From: RHKX01 sp963826475
GTDB lineage: Bacteria; Actinomycetota; Thermoleophilia; Solirubrobacterales; 70-9
Direction of reading: 5' to 3'
DNA length: 64,000 nucleotides
Assembly: GCA_963826475.1 (NCBI GenBank)
Contig: CAWGXC010000002.1
Coordinates: 124,001-188,000, forward strand
Shown here: positions 36,019-44,391 of the stretch, one piece after another
Layout: each line of letters opens with the position of its first letter
Numbering within the stretch: position 1 is the stretch's first letter
Notes under the pieces: model-generated
Told to the model about the DNA's origin: nothing
The model's input: only the letters and a program-made list of their open reading frames with translations
The model's database searches: none
Program-made: the position numbers and the translations under genes

Positions 36019-36852
36019 ATGAAGACGACCACCGAGACCATTGCTGAGGTCACCGAAGGCGGGGCATCGCGAACCCTGAGGATTTGGCTGATCGGCGCCG
36101 CGGCGGTGCTGGTGATGGCGATCCCGCTCGCCGGGTGCGGAGGCGATGGATCGGGTGATGGGACGACGGCGACCACGTCCTCCGCACCGGAGCCGACGGA
36201 GTCGATCGATGACTTCGCCAACCGCTTTGCCGCGGCGGGATCGGCTGCGACCGAGGGGGATTGCGACGTGGTCGACGAGTTCAACCGGGATGCCGGGTTC
36301 ACGATCCCCTGCGAGCCGGGAGGCGCCGCCGGCTACACCGACGTCAAGATCGCCGATACGGAGGCCTTTGGTCCGGCGGGTCTCGTCGATTACACGAGCG
36401 CGGAGGCTCCCGACGGAGCCACGGCGATAGCGGCGGTGTCCGAGGGCGGCCAATACCAGCTGATCCAGAGCCTGATCCCCGCCAGCCTCGGTCTATCGGC
36501 CACCCAGGTGGGCACCGAGCCGGAGGGGCAGGATCTGCGCGATGGGGCCGTCGCCGACTTCGTGACCGCGACCCGCGACGAGGACTGCGACGCCTATTAC
36601 GAGGTGGCGCTGACCACGATGAGCAAGGCTCGTGAGTGCAAGATCCAATTCGATCCGAAGTCGCTGATCCAGCCGCAGCTCGCGGCGGCTGCGGATGCCA
36701 CCCCCGAGCCGCTCGGGGGGACCGAGGCGTTCGGACTCCACGGTCTGGACACCGGCGAGAACTACCGCGTGCTGCTCACCGTTCGCCAGTACGGGCCCGA
36801 CGACGACCCGGGCGAGGTGCCCTATCTCGTCGTCAGCTACCGCTCGCGATGA
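36019..36852 (+). CDS. Lipoprotein of unknown function
   Basis: A 277-residue secreted lipoprotein. The N-terminus has a long basic lead then a hydrophobic core (IGAAAVLVMAIPLAGC) with a lipobox LAGC. A Thr/Ser-rich spacer follows (DGTTATTSSAPEPTES), then a domain with several cysteines (EGDCDVVDEF, FTIPCEPGG, RDEDCDAYYEVAL, KARECKI), perhaps forming disulfides. No family recognised. ATG 36019 is chosen because AGGGAGAG lies right upstream. It is followed after 25 bases by a secreted protein gene, so they may be cotranscribed. Confidence 0.75.
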   Translation: MKTTTETIAEVTEGGASRTLRIWLIGAAAVLVMAIPLAGCGGDGSGDGTTATTSSAPEPTESIDDFANRFAAAGSAATEGDCDVVDEFNRDAGFTIPCEPGGAAGYTDVKIADTEAFGPAGLVDYTSAEAPDGATAIAAVSEGGQYQLIQSLIPASLGLSATQVGTEPEGQDLRDGAVADFVTATRDEDCDAYYEVALTTMSKARECKIQFDPKSLIQPQLAAAADATPEPLGGTEAFGLHGLDTGENYRVLLTVRQYGPDDDPGEVPYLVVSYRSR

Positions 36853-36877
36853 CTTGGAAACGATCGAAGGAGGGACG

Positions 36878-37333
36878 ATGAGAGGGCAACGGATGAGGGT
36901 ACGAGTGGCGCTCTGCCTGATCGCGACGCTGACCCTGACGGCGGCGACCGCGGTGGCGAGCACCAGCGGCTACAAGGGCGAGTTCGACGACTACCGGACG
37001 ACCTCGGTCAGCTTCAAGATCGGCGAGAAAGGTGGCAAGACCACCATCTCGCGGATCGCGGTTGAAGCCGCGCCCGCGAGGTGTGGCAAGCAGAAGACCG
37101 GACTGAACTCGTCGTTCAAGGGCAGTCATCCGGTCAGCGGCAACAGGTTCGCCGTGAAGTCGGACAACGGCCTCCAGAAGGCGAGCTTCGTCGGCCGCCT
37201 GACGAAGCACGGAAAGAAGGCCAAGGGGACCTTCACGTTCAGTGGCTTCCTCGACGTGAACGGCCAGACCGAGGGGTGTCACACCGGTTACGGCAAAAAG
37301 CTCGAGGCGCTCGATTGGACCGCATCACGCTGA
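36878..37333 (+). CDS. Small secreted protein
   Basis: About 151 residues with a signal peptide (VRVALCLIATLTLTAATAVAS) and a beta-rich mature part containing STSGYKGEFDDYRTTSVSF, RCGKQKTGLNSSF and a GKKAKGTFTFSGFLDVNG strand pair with two cysteines (RCGK and EGCHTGYG). The motif G-T-F-x-F-x-G is common to a family of small secreted proteins in high-GC actinobacteria, but no function is known. The ATG at 36878 has AAGGAGGG four bases upstream. It ends next to a strong hairpin. Confidence 0.7.
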   Translation: MRGQRMRVRVALCLIATLTLTAATAVASTSGYKGEFDDYRTTSVSFKIGEKGGKTTISRIAVEAAPARCGKQKTGLNSSFKGSHPVSGNRFAVKSDNGLQKASFVGRLTKHGKKAKGTFTFSGFLDVNGQTEGCHTGYGKKLEALDWTASR

Positions 37334-37358
37334 CCTCGAGCTCGCGGGATGCATCGCG

Positions 37359-37388
37359 GACGGTTCGGCGCTGAGTCGCCGGACCGTC
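37359..37388. terminator. Hairpin between convergent genes, likely terminator
   Basis: GACGGTTCGGCG and CGCCGGACCGTC can pair over 12 positions with one G-U, closing a six-base loop (CTGAGT). It sits 25 bases after the secreted protein stop and touches the stop of the convergent helicase gene, so it can serve both. There is no T-tract. Confidence 0.65.
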
Positions 37389-39898
37389 TAGGCGTCCCGA
37401 TCGTCGGGACCTCCGTGATCGGAGCTGGAGACGGGGGCGGAGGACGGCTCCCGATCCTGCTCGTCGCCGTGGTCGACGTCCTGCTTCGGCGGTTCCTCCC
37501 CTCCGTCGCGCGAGCGCTTGCTCCGACGTCGGCGCTTCTTGCCGCCGGCCTTGGGGAGGTTGCGGAGCAGCTCGCGGGCCACGGCCGAGGGCTTCCTCGC
37601 CATCCGCATCCGCGCACCGCGCAAGACCTCCTCGGCCTCGGGGGTGTGGGCAACCGCGGCGGCGAGCAGCGCCACGGCGAGGCGCCGGTCCTGGCCGCGA
37701 GCTGCCTGCACGAGTCGGCGCGCGTTCTTTCCGTGCGCCCGTCCCGATGAGTTGACGAACAGGCCGAGCAGTCGCTTGGTCTCGGGCCAACGCGCGACCG
37801 CGTACTCCTCGTGGGAGTCGCGGGTGAACTCAGCGAGTCGCCAGACCCAGGCCTGAGCCTGGTCGCGACGGCCGATCCGGTTCTCGGTCAGTGCCTGCAG
37901 CAGGACGCGCACGCCGGCGCGGCGCTGGTCGCGCTGCCACGTTCCGACCATGTCGATGGCCTCGTCGAAGGGATCGGCCTCGCGGGTCAGCGCCAGCTCC
38001 TCCAGGGCCTTGAGCTTCAGCTGCGTTGATCTGTTGCGCTGGATGCAGGTGAGGAGGAATCGGCGCCGCAGCTCCTTGGCCTGGTCGTGCTGGAGCATCG
38101 CCTTGGCCTTGCGCCAGGAGTTGGGCTGCACCCGAGCACCCGCGAGCGCCGCCCAGACGTGCTGCTCGGAGTAGTCGAGACGCTCGACGGCCGTCCGCCA
38201 CATCTCGCGCTCGAGAACCTGCATGCGGCGCTCGGGATCGGCGGAGACGGGAACCACGCGCTTCTCGACTCGAACCCTGCGGCCGCGGCCGCGGCGAACC
38301 GGTCCGACCACGATCGCCCCGCCGCGGTAGACGTCGCGGTCGAGCAGGCTGTGGAGGGTCACGATCGCCTCGTCGTGGCGGGTGGCGGGGTGGACGAGAT
38401 CGATCACCAGGCCCGCCTCCTTGCCCGGGTTGCGTCGGGTGACACGACCCACGCGCTGCTGGTAGATCCGGCGCGAGGCGGTGGGAGCGAGGTGCATGCA
38501 GATCGTCGCTCGCGGTGAGTTCCAGCCCTCCGCGAGCAGCATCGCGTTGCAGAGCACGTCGACCTCGCCCCGCTCGAAGCCTGCAAGGGTCTCGGCGAGC
38601 TCGCGCTTGGGAGTCTCGCCCGAGACCGCCCTGGCGTTGATCCCGAACTCCCGCATCGCCGCCGCGACGTTGTTGGCGTGCTTGACGCCGGCGGTGTAAA
38701 CCACGCCGGGAACGCGCTTGAAGCGGGAGCGATAGAGGTCGGCGATGGCGACGTTGAAGGGCCCCTGATCGAGCAACTCGGCGAGCTGCTCCTGATCGAA
38801 GTCCTGATCCACCTCGCCCTTTCGCAGCGGCACGTTGGCCAGCGTCCTGACACCGGGGCCGGGCGGGATCCGGATGCAGCGCAGCGGCGCGATGACGCCG
38901 CGGCGCGCGGCTTGGGCGAGGTCGAAGCGCGAGGTCTGGGTCGGGAAGAGGTCCGCGACGTGACGGGCGATCAGCGCGCCCGTCGCGGTCATCCCGATGA
39001 AGACCGGCCCCTTCCAGTTACGGATGCAGGCGCTGGTCTTCTCGCCGAGCGCGGTGTGGGCCTCGTCGCAGATGACGATCGAATAGGCGTTGGAGATCTG
39101 CCCGGCGTTGCGGACGAACCACTGGTAGGTCTCGACCGTGACCGGCCCGTCGGCGTTGTCCTTGCCCTTCAGCAGGGGTGGGGACAGCCGGTCCTTGTAG
39201 CCGCGGGTGGAGATCTCGCCGATGAACTGGTCGACGAGGTTGCGACGGTGGGTGAGGATCAGGATGCCGCCGGTCCGCGAGGCCTCGACGAAGCCGACCG
39301 CGGCGACGGTCTTGCCGGCGCCGGTCGCGTGCTCGAACCAGAAGCGGCGGCTTGCCCACGGATCGTCGGGGGCGTCGGTGACGACCTCCTCGTCGTCGTC
39401 AGCATCTTCGACGACGTCCTCGTCCCAGTCCTGGGGCTCCTCGTCCTCGCCGAGCGCGTCCTCGTCGGCCTCGGCGGGGAGGGCCGCGTCCCCGTTCGCG
39501 TTGCCGTTGGCTCCGCCGTTTCCGTTGGCGACCAGGTTCGAGCCCGGATTCTCGATCTCGGAGATGATCGCCGCGAGCGTTCCGGAGAGCGCGTCGACCT
39601 GATGCTCCGACAGCTCGGCGCCGTCGAGCAGAAGCGGGGGATCCTCCGACAGGACGCGCTCGAGCCCGAGCAGCAGCGAGTAGTTCCCGCGCCAGTCGGG
39701 CGAGGGCTCCTCGAGACCGGCGTCGATCTCCTCGAGCGCTGCGTCGAAGGCGAGACGACGCGCGGAGCCCGGAGTGAGGTCGGCCAGCTCCTCGCCTTCG
39801 AGCAGGACGGGTTCACGCGTGAACTTCGCAACGCGTTCGAGATCGGCGCCAGTGGGCGCGTCGGCCGCTTTCGCGGCAAGTGCGGTGGTGTCTGCCAT
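37388..39898 (-). CDS. DEAD/DEAH-box superfamily 2 helicase with acidic insert
   Basis: An 836-residue SF2 helicase-like protein. Walker A is HATGAGKT (residues 190-197), motif II is IVICDEAHTALGE, motif III GMTATGALIA, and motif VI QQRVGRVTRRNPG. Between a Q-motif-like HQVDAL (about residue 100) and Walker A lies an insert of some 65 residues, rich in Asp/Glu/Gly/Asn and probably disordered, ending PDDPWASRRFWFEHATG. The C-terminal 280 residues are helical and end in a basic then acidic tail. Homology to ComFA-like or restriction-type helicases is possible. The start at ATG 39898 (MADTTALAAK) looks natural. No nuclease or methylase partner lies beside it. Confidence 0.85.
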   Translation of the reverse strand: MADTTALAAKAADAPTGADLERVAKFTREPVLLEGEELADLTPGSARRLAFDAALEEIDAGLEEPSPDWRGNYSLLLGLERVLSEDPPLLLDGAELSEHQVDALSGTLAAIISEIENPGSNLVANGNGGANGNANGDAALPAEADEDALGEDEEPQDWDEDVVEDADDDEEVVTDAPDDPWASRRFWFEHATGAGKTVAAVGFVEASRTGGILILTHRRNLVDQFIGEISTRGYKDRLSPPLLKGKDNADGPVTVETYQWFVRNAGQISNAYSIVICDEAHTALGEKTSACIRNWKGPVFIGMTATGALIARHVADLFPTQTSRFDLAQAARRGVIAPLRCIRIPPGPGVRTLANVPLRKGEVDQDFDQEQLAELLDQGPFNVAIADLYRSRFKRVPGVVYTAGVKHANNVAAAMREFGINARAVSGETPKRELAETLAGFERGEVDVLCNAMLLAEGWNSPRATICMHLAPTASRRIYQQRVGRVTRRNPGKEAGLVIDLVHPATRHDEAIVTLHSLLDRDVYRGGAIVVGPVRRGRGRRVRVEKRVVPVSADPERRMQVLEREMWRTAVERLDYSEQHVWAALAGARVQPNSWRKAKAMLQHDQAKELRRRFLLTCIQRNRSTQLKLKALEELALTREADPFDEAIDMVGTWQRDQRRAGVRVLLQALTENRIGRRDQAQAWVWRLAEFTRDSHEEYAVARWPETKRLLGLFVNSSGRAHGKNARRLVQAARGQDRRLAVALLAAAVAHTPEAEEVLRGARMRMARKPSAVARELLRNLPKAGGKKRRRRSKRSRDGGEEPPKQDVDHGDEQDREPSSAPVSSSDHGGPDDRDA

Positions 39899-40054
39899 CG
39901 GAAGGCTTCGGGCTGCGCCCTTGATCCAGAACGGAAAGGCCGGCGCAGTAAGCTCGGTGAGACGAGGCGGTCGGGCTGACTGTCACTCTGGCCGCGGCCC
40001 CGGCGGCCTAGTCCCCAAGGCCGCTCCCCCATTAAAGCACCAAGTGGAGCCGAG

Positions 40055-40663
40055 ATGAAGAACCAGAGCAACAAGCGAGCCGACACGCTCATCGCGCTCA
40101 CAGTGCTGCTCGCCGCGCTCATCCTCTCGGCGTGCGGCTCCGGCGACTCCTCGGGAGTGGATCCGGGCAACGCCGCCGACGCTCCCGACTTCACCGCGGC
40201 GATCGCTGAAGCCCCCGCACCGCTCGACTCGCTCTACGCCGATGCCGGCCGGATCCTCGACGGCGGGGGCGCCGCCTTCGAGGCGAAGCTCGCCTCGGTC
40301 AGGGGCTATGGCGCCGTCGTCAACGTCTGGGCATCCTGGTGTGGGCCGTGCCACGCGGAGCTCCCGCATCTGCAGAACGCGGCCGCAAAGTACCTCGACG
40401 AGGTCGCGTTCATCGGGATCGACGTCGACGACACCGACGCCGCCGCGAAGACGTTTCTCCGTGACCACCCGCAGCCCTACCCGAGCTTCTCCGACCCCGA
40501 CCACTCGCTCGCTGACTCGATCGACACGAGCATCGTCGGCCAGCCGCATACCGTCTTCTACGACAGCAACGGCCAGATCACCCACATCAAGTACGGCCCC
40601 TACACGACTGACGCGGATCTCGAATCCGACATCGAGAAGTACGCCCTCGGCTCCGTTTCCTAG
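40055..40663 (+). CDS. TlpA/ResA-like thioredoxin-fold lipoprotein
   Basis: A 202-residue extracytoplasmic disulfide reductase. The signal ends in a lipobox (LAALILSACGS). The thioredoxin core has VVNVWASWCGPCHAELPHLQ with the CxxC active site (WCGPC), FIGIDVDDTDAAA, and the cis-Pro region VGQPHTVFYDSNG. Proteins of this kind reduce apocytochrome c for heme attachment. The ccm genes are some 12 kb away, so the link is a guess. ATG 40055 has GTGGAG five bases upstream. It is divergent from the helicase gene. Confidence 0.88.
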   Translation: MKNQSNKRADTLIALTVLLAALILSACGSGDSSGVDPGNAADAPDFTAAIAEAPAPLDSLYADAGRILDGGGAAFEAKLASVRGYGAVVNVWASWCGPCHAELPHLQNAAAKYLDEVAFIGIDVDDTDAAAKTFLRDHPQPYPSFSDPDHSLADSIDTSIVGQPHTVFYDSNGQITHIKYGPYTTDADLESDIEKYALGSVS

Positions 40664-40672
40664 CGCCGGGAC

Positions 40673-42904
40673 CTAGTGGGGCGAGCGGTGGTGGCTGTGA
40701 CGCCGCTTCCGCTTGATCTTGACCGTCGCGGTCGCGGGGGTCGGGTCGGTGTTGGCGGCCGCATCGGTCGCGCGCACCGCGATGACGTGAGCACCCCTCT
40801 TCAGGACGTAGGACTTCGGCGAGGTGCAGGGTGAGAACGCGGCACCGTCGAGCGCGCACTCGAAGGTCGCCCCGGGCTCCGAGACGAACGCGATCGAGAC
40901 CTTCTTGAACCTGTGCTTCGTCCTGATCTTCTTGCGGGGCACCGAGGTCAGCTTCGTTTCGGGGGCAGTCGTATCGGCGGGCGTCGTGTCGACGGCGAAG
41001 CTCCTCACGGCGGGCGAGGCGTCGACGTTGGCGGCGGCGTCCTTCGCCCGGACCGCGAACGAGTGCGCGCCATCCGTCAGCGGGCTTGCTGGTGATGCGG
41101 GGTTGGAGCAGGCGCCGAAGGGATGCCCATCGAAGCGGCACTCGAACGTCGCCGCGGCATCGTCGGATGCGAAAGCGAAGGCCGGGCTCGGATCGGAGAT
41201 CGTCGTTCCGCCCGTCGGCCCGGAGGTGATCGTCGTCTCGGGTGGGGTCGTGTCGACGGCGAAGCTCCTCACGGCGGGCGAGGCGTCGACGTTGGCGGCG
41301 GCGTCCTTCGCCCGGACCGCGAACGAGTGCGCGCCATCCGTCAGCGGGCTCATCGGCGACGTGGGGCTGGAGCACGGGCTGAAGGGATGGCCATCGAAGC
41401 GGCACTCGAACGTCGCCGCGGCATCGTCGGATGCGAAAGCGAAGGCCGGGCTCGGATCGGAGATCGTCGTCCCGCCCGCCGGCCCGGAGGTGATCGTCGT
41501 CTCGGGTGGGGTCGTGTCCTCGACCTCGAAGGCGCCGATGTCGGTCGCGTCACCACCCGCGGCATTTGCGACGCCGGGGAGGTCGTAGGGGCGCAGCCCG
41601 CCGCGCTGGTCGACCACCTCACCGGCCGAGCTGTGGCCGGCGTCGATCGCCGGGCTGGCGGGAGTCAACGCGATCGTCGGGGTCGGCCCGCCGTTGTCGG
41701 CCAGCCCGCCCGGATCGAGCAGCGGGTTCGTGCTCAGCCGGTCGGTCGGCTGATCGAAGCCGCATCCGGTTCCGTCGGTCAGGTTGAAACCTTGCGAGGT
41801 GGCGGCACCCAAGCAGTTCTGGCCGCCCCCCTGGGGGCTCGAAACGATCGTGCTCCTCAGTGTCGCGACGGGGGCGAGAACCGCGTTGGCGCCGAGGAGG
41901 GCGGCGTTTCCGCTGATCGTCGAGCTCGTGACGGCGAAGGATCCGACTGAGCCGGGGACGTTGAGGCCCCCGGCCTGCGGATTGTTGCTGGCCCCCGGTC
42001 CCGTGGCGGTCACGGCGTTGTCGCTGATCGTGCTGCGGTCGACGACGACGTGGACGGCCGCGCTGTTGGAGTTGGCGATGCCACCACCGGTCGCGCTGTT
42101 GAACGTCGTGCTCCCGGATGCCTGAGCGGCGTTGTCGCTGATCGTGCTGCGGATGACGTTGAGGGTGCCGAGGTTGTCGATGCCACCACCGTTGATGTTG
42201 GTGGTTCCGCCGGCAGGGGCGGACGCCGTCGCGGAGTTCCCGCTCACCGCTGAGCGATCGAGCGTGAGCGTCGCCCCACCGTTGTTGAAGATCCCGCCGC
42301 CGGCGGGACCGTTCTGGCCACTTGCGCCACTCGCGACGGCCGAGTTGTTCTCGACGGTGCTGCGGGTGAGGGTCATCGTGCCGCCGTTGAAGATCCCGCC
42401 GGCCTCGGGAAACGCACTGACGCCGCCGGTGACGGTGGCGACGTTGCCATCCACCGTGACGTCATCGAGCGTGACGGTGTCGTCGTTGCGGATGCCGCAG
42501 CCGAAGGTGCAGTGCCCGTCCGCGACCGTCAGCCCCGACATCGACGCCGTGCCGGTCACGTAGAAGACCGCAACGGAGTTGCCACCACTGACCGTCAAGA
42601 CCGAGGACCCGGGTCCCTGGATGTCCGCCGACGACTGCGCGGCGCCGATGGCGGGAAGCGCGCTGGCCAGGGTGATCGTCCCACTGAGCGACTTGAGGTC
42701 GATGACGTCGGCGGGGCCGCTGCCGGCGGAGCATGCGCCGGTGGCGGCGTTGGCGTTCGACGCTGCGATCGCGTCACGCAGCGTGCACTGGACTGCCGAG
42801 GTGTCGGCCGTCGTGTTCACGGTGATCGTTGCCGCCCGGGCCTCGCTGGTCATGAGGCTGACTGCGATGAGGGCGACGGCGGCGACGACGAAGCGATGGG
42901 ACAC
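40673..42904 (-). CDS. Secreted CSLREA / parallel beta-helix protein with Ig-like repeats
   Basis: A 743-residue exported protein. Signal peptide (VVAAVALIAVSLMTSEARA), then a CSLREA-like start (TVNTTADTSAVQCTLRDAI) and a right-handed beta-helix of repeats such as GGIFNGGTMTLTRSTVENNS and GGGIDNLGTLNVIRSTISDN. The choice-of-anchor-type segment TPASPAIDAGHSSAGEVVDQ then GGDATDIGAFEVED follows. The C-terminal part has two near-identical 88-residue units (DTTPPETTITSGP to VRSFAV) and a third, diverged one, ending in a basic tail (KIKRKRRHSHHRSPH). Likely a surface or matrix protein; no enzyme site seen. Confidence 0.88.
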   Translation of the reverse strand: MSHRFVVAAVALIAVSLMTSEARAATITVNTTADTSAVQCTLRDAIAASNANAATGACSAGSGPADVIDLKSLSGTITLASALPAIGAAQSSADIQGPGSSVLTVSGGNSVAVFYVTGTASMSGLTVADGHCTFGCGIRNDDTVTLDDVTVDGNVATVTGGVSAFPEAGGIFNGGTMTLTRSTVENNSAVASGASGQNGPAGGGIFNNGGATLTLDRSAVSGNSATASAPAGGTTNINGGGIDNLGTLNVIRSTISDNAAQASGSTTFNSATGGGIANSNSAAVHVVVDRSTISDNAVTATGPGASNNPQAGGLNVPGSVGSFAVTSSTISGNAALLGANAVLAPVATLRSTIVSSPQGGGQNCLGAATSQGFNLTDGTGCGFDQPTDRLSTNPLLDPGGLADNGGPTPTIALTPASPAIDAGHSSAGEVVDQRGGLRPYDLPGVANAAGGDATDIGAFEVEDTTPPETTITSGPAGGTTISDPSPAFAFASDDAAATFECRFDGHPFSPCSSPTSPMSPLTDGAHSFAVRAKDAAANVDASPAVRSFAVDTTPPETTITSGPTGGTTISDPSPAFAFASDDAAATFECRFDGHPFGACSNPASPASPLTDGAHSFAVRAKDAAANVDASPAVRSFAVDTTPADTTAPETKLTSVPRKKIRTKHRFKKVSIAFVSEPGATFECALDGAAFSPCTSPKSYVLKRGAHVIAVRATDAAANTDPTPATATVKIKRKRRHSHHRSPH
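40986..41249. repeat. Copy 1 of a 264-bp tandem direct repeat
   Basis: From GTGTCGACGGCGAAGCTC to GGTGGGGTC this unit is almost identical to the next 264 bases. It encodes the second of two 88-residue Ig-like modules of the beta-helix protein. The units differ at a few sites only, mainly in the stretch around GCTTGCTGGTGATGCGGG, so the duplication is recent or kept alike by recombination. Confidence 0.9.
41250..41513. repeat. Copy 2 of a 264-bp tandem direct repeat
   Basis: The partner of the preceding unit, in the same phase, so copy-number change by whole units would keep the reading frame. It differs in the block around GCTCATCGGCGACGTGGGG. The units lie head to tail with no spacer. Confidence 0.9.
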
Positions 42905-42964
42905 GTGAGCCTCTCTGGACGGCGAAGGTGGACGAGTCGAACTTAGATGCGCCGGGGAATTTCG

Positions 42965-43003
42965 CCCTCAGGGTGTTCCCTGATCCCTGAGCGGGTTCAG
43001 GGG
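42965..43003. promoter_or_regulatory. Cluster of TCCCTGA / TCAGGG half-sites upstream of nfeD
   Basis: The 127-base gap between the divergent beta-helix and nfeD genes holds CCCTCAGGG (42965-42973), a tandem TCCCTGATCCCTGA (42977-42990) and an inverted TCAGGG (42997-43002), the last two forming CCCTGA-6-TCAGGG. The set could be an operator or a structured leader; the nfeD start lies 29 bases after it. The function is not known. Confidence 0.35.
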
Positions 43004-43031
43004 CGCACCCCGAGGGCGGATAATCGAAGCC

Positions 43032-44387
43032 ATGCCGATTCTCCGCACCCTGCTCGCCTTCGCCGCCGCCGTTGCATGCATCGCCGTCACCTCCCCGCCG
43101 GCCATGGCGGACGGGTCCGTCATCCCCTCGATCGAGCTCAGCGGCGAGATCTCCCCGGCAACGGCCGACTGGATCGGCCACGCCCTGAACCAGGCCTCCG
43201 ACGAAGACGCTCCGCTGGTGATCATCAGGATGGACACACCCGGCGGCCTCGACTCCTCGATGCGCGACATGGTCAAGGACATCGTCGCCGCGCCGATGCC
43301 CGTCGTCGTCTACGTCTCGCCGAACGGCTCGCGAGCCGCATCGGCTGGGCTGTTCGTCACACAGGCCGCCGACGTGGCGGCGATGGCCCCGGAGACGAAC
43401 ATCGGATCCGCGTCCCCGATCACGAGCACCGGCGCGGACATCGGGGACACGCTCGGCCGCAAGATCACCAACGACGCCTCGGCCTTCGTCCGCGCACTCG
43501 CAACCGTCCACGGCCGCAACCCGGACCTCGCCGAGCAGATGGTCCGGGAGGCGACGAACGTGACATCGGCGGAGGCGCTCGACGCCAACCTGATCGATCT
43601 CGTCGCGAGCGACCAGGCCGACCTCCTCTCCCAATTGAGCGGCTTCGAGGTCAAGGGACCGAAGGCCGGCACCCTCGATACGGCTGGCCTGACGGTCGTC
43701 CAGCGCGACATGCCGTTCCAGTACGACCTCCTGCAGGTCCTCGTCAATCCGAACGTGGCGTTCCTGCTGCTGCTCATCGGGCTCATCGGGATCACCCTGG
43801 AGTTCTTCGCCCCCGGGTCGATCCTGCCGGGCTCGGTCGGCGTCGTCTCGCTGCTCCTCGGCGTCTTCGGCACCGTTCAGCTGCCGGTTGCGGCCATCGG
43901 CGTCGTCCTGATCGTCCTCGGCGTCGGCCTGATCATCGCTGAGGCTCATCTGCCCACCGCGGGTCTTCTCGGCGTCGCCGGGGTCGGGGCGCTGATCGCC
44001 GGCGGCCTGCTCCTGTTCGGCACCGGGGACGGCGCTCCGTCGGTCAGCCCGGTGCTCGTGGTCATCCTCGCGATCGCCCTCGGCGGGGGCACGGTCGCCG
44101 TCGGCCAGCGCGCGCTGGCCGCCCGCCACCGGCCCGTCGCGACGGGCGAGGAGGAGCTGCTGAGGGCGACCGGCGAGGTGAGGACCGCGATCGATCCGAT
44201 CGGGCAGGTCTTCGTCGAGGGCGCGCTCTGGCGGGCGCGGGCGATCATGGACGCTGGCCCGATCGGGGTCGGGTATAGAGTCAAGGTCGAGGAGATCGAC
44301 GGCCTGACGCTGTTGGTCAGCCCTCTCCAGAGCGGGCCGAGCGAGGGACTCGCGGAGCCGGCTCAGAGCCAAACGGAAAGGACCTGA
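43032..44387 (+). CDS. NfeD-family membrane serine protease
   Basis: A 451-residue ClpP-class (crotonase-fold) protease with a C-terminal NfeD domain. The signal (LLAFAAAVACIAVTSPPAMA) is followed by the protease domain: ISPATADWIGHALNQA, IIRMDTPGGLDSSMRDM, and the catalytic Ser in SPNGSRAASAGLF, with a Lys in TLGRKITNDAS as candidate base. Helices VAFLLLLIGLIGITLEFF, VVSLLLGVFGTVQL and following give the membrane part; the OB-fold NfeD domain closes it (ATGEVRTAIDPIGQVFVEGALW). Members pair with a stomatin/slipin, as here with the next gene, four bases downstream. Confidence 0.92.
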   Translation: MPILRTLLAFAAAVACIAVTSPPAMADGSVIPSIELSGEISPATADWIGHALNQASDEDAPLVIIRMDTPGGLDSSMRDMVKDIVAAPMPVVVYVSPNGSRAASAGLFVTQAADVAAMAPETNIGSASPITSTGADIGDTLGRKITNDASAFVRALATVHGRNPDLAEQMVREATNVTSAEALDANLIDLVASDQADLLSQLSGFEVKGPKAGTLDTAGLTVVQRDMPFQYDLLQVLVNPNVAFLLLLIGLIGITLEFFAPGSILPGSVGVVSLLLGVFGTVQLPVAAIGVVLIVLGVGLIIAEAHLPTAGLLGVAGVGALIAGGLLLFGTGDGAPSVSPVLVVILAIALGGGTVAVGQRALAARHRPVATGEEELLRATGEVRTAIDPIGQVFVEGALWRARAIMDAGPIGVGYRVKVEEIDGLTLLVSPLQSGPSEGLAEPAQSQTERT

Positions 44388-44391
44388 TTCG

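Noticed and set aside
40986..41513. CRISPR-like repeat array
   Set aside because: There are only two long units, in-frame and coding, with no spacers.
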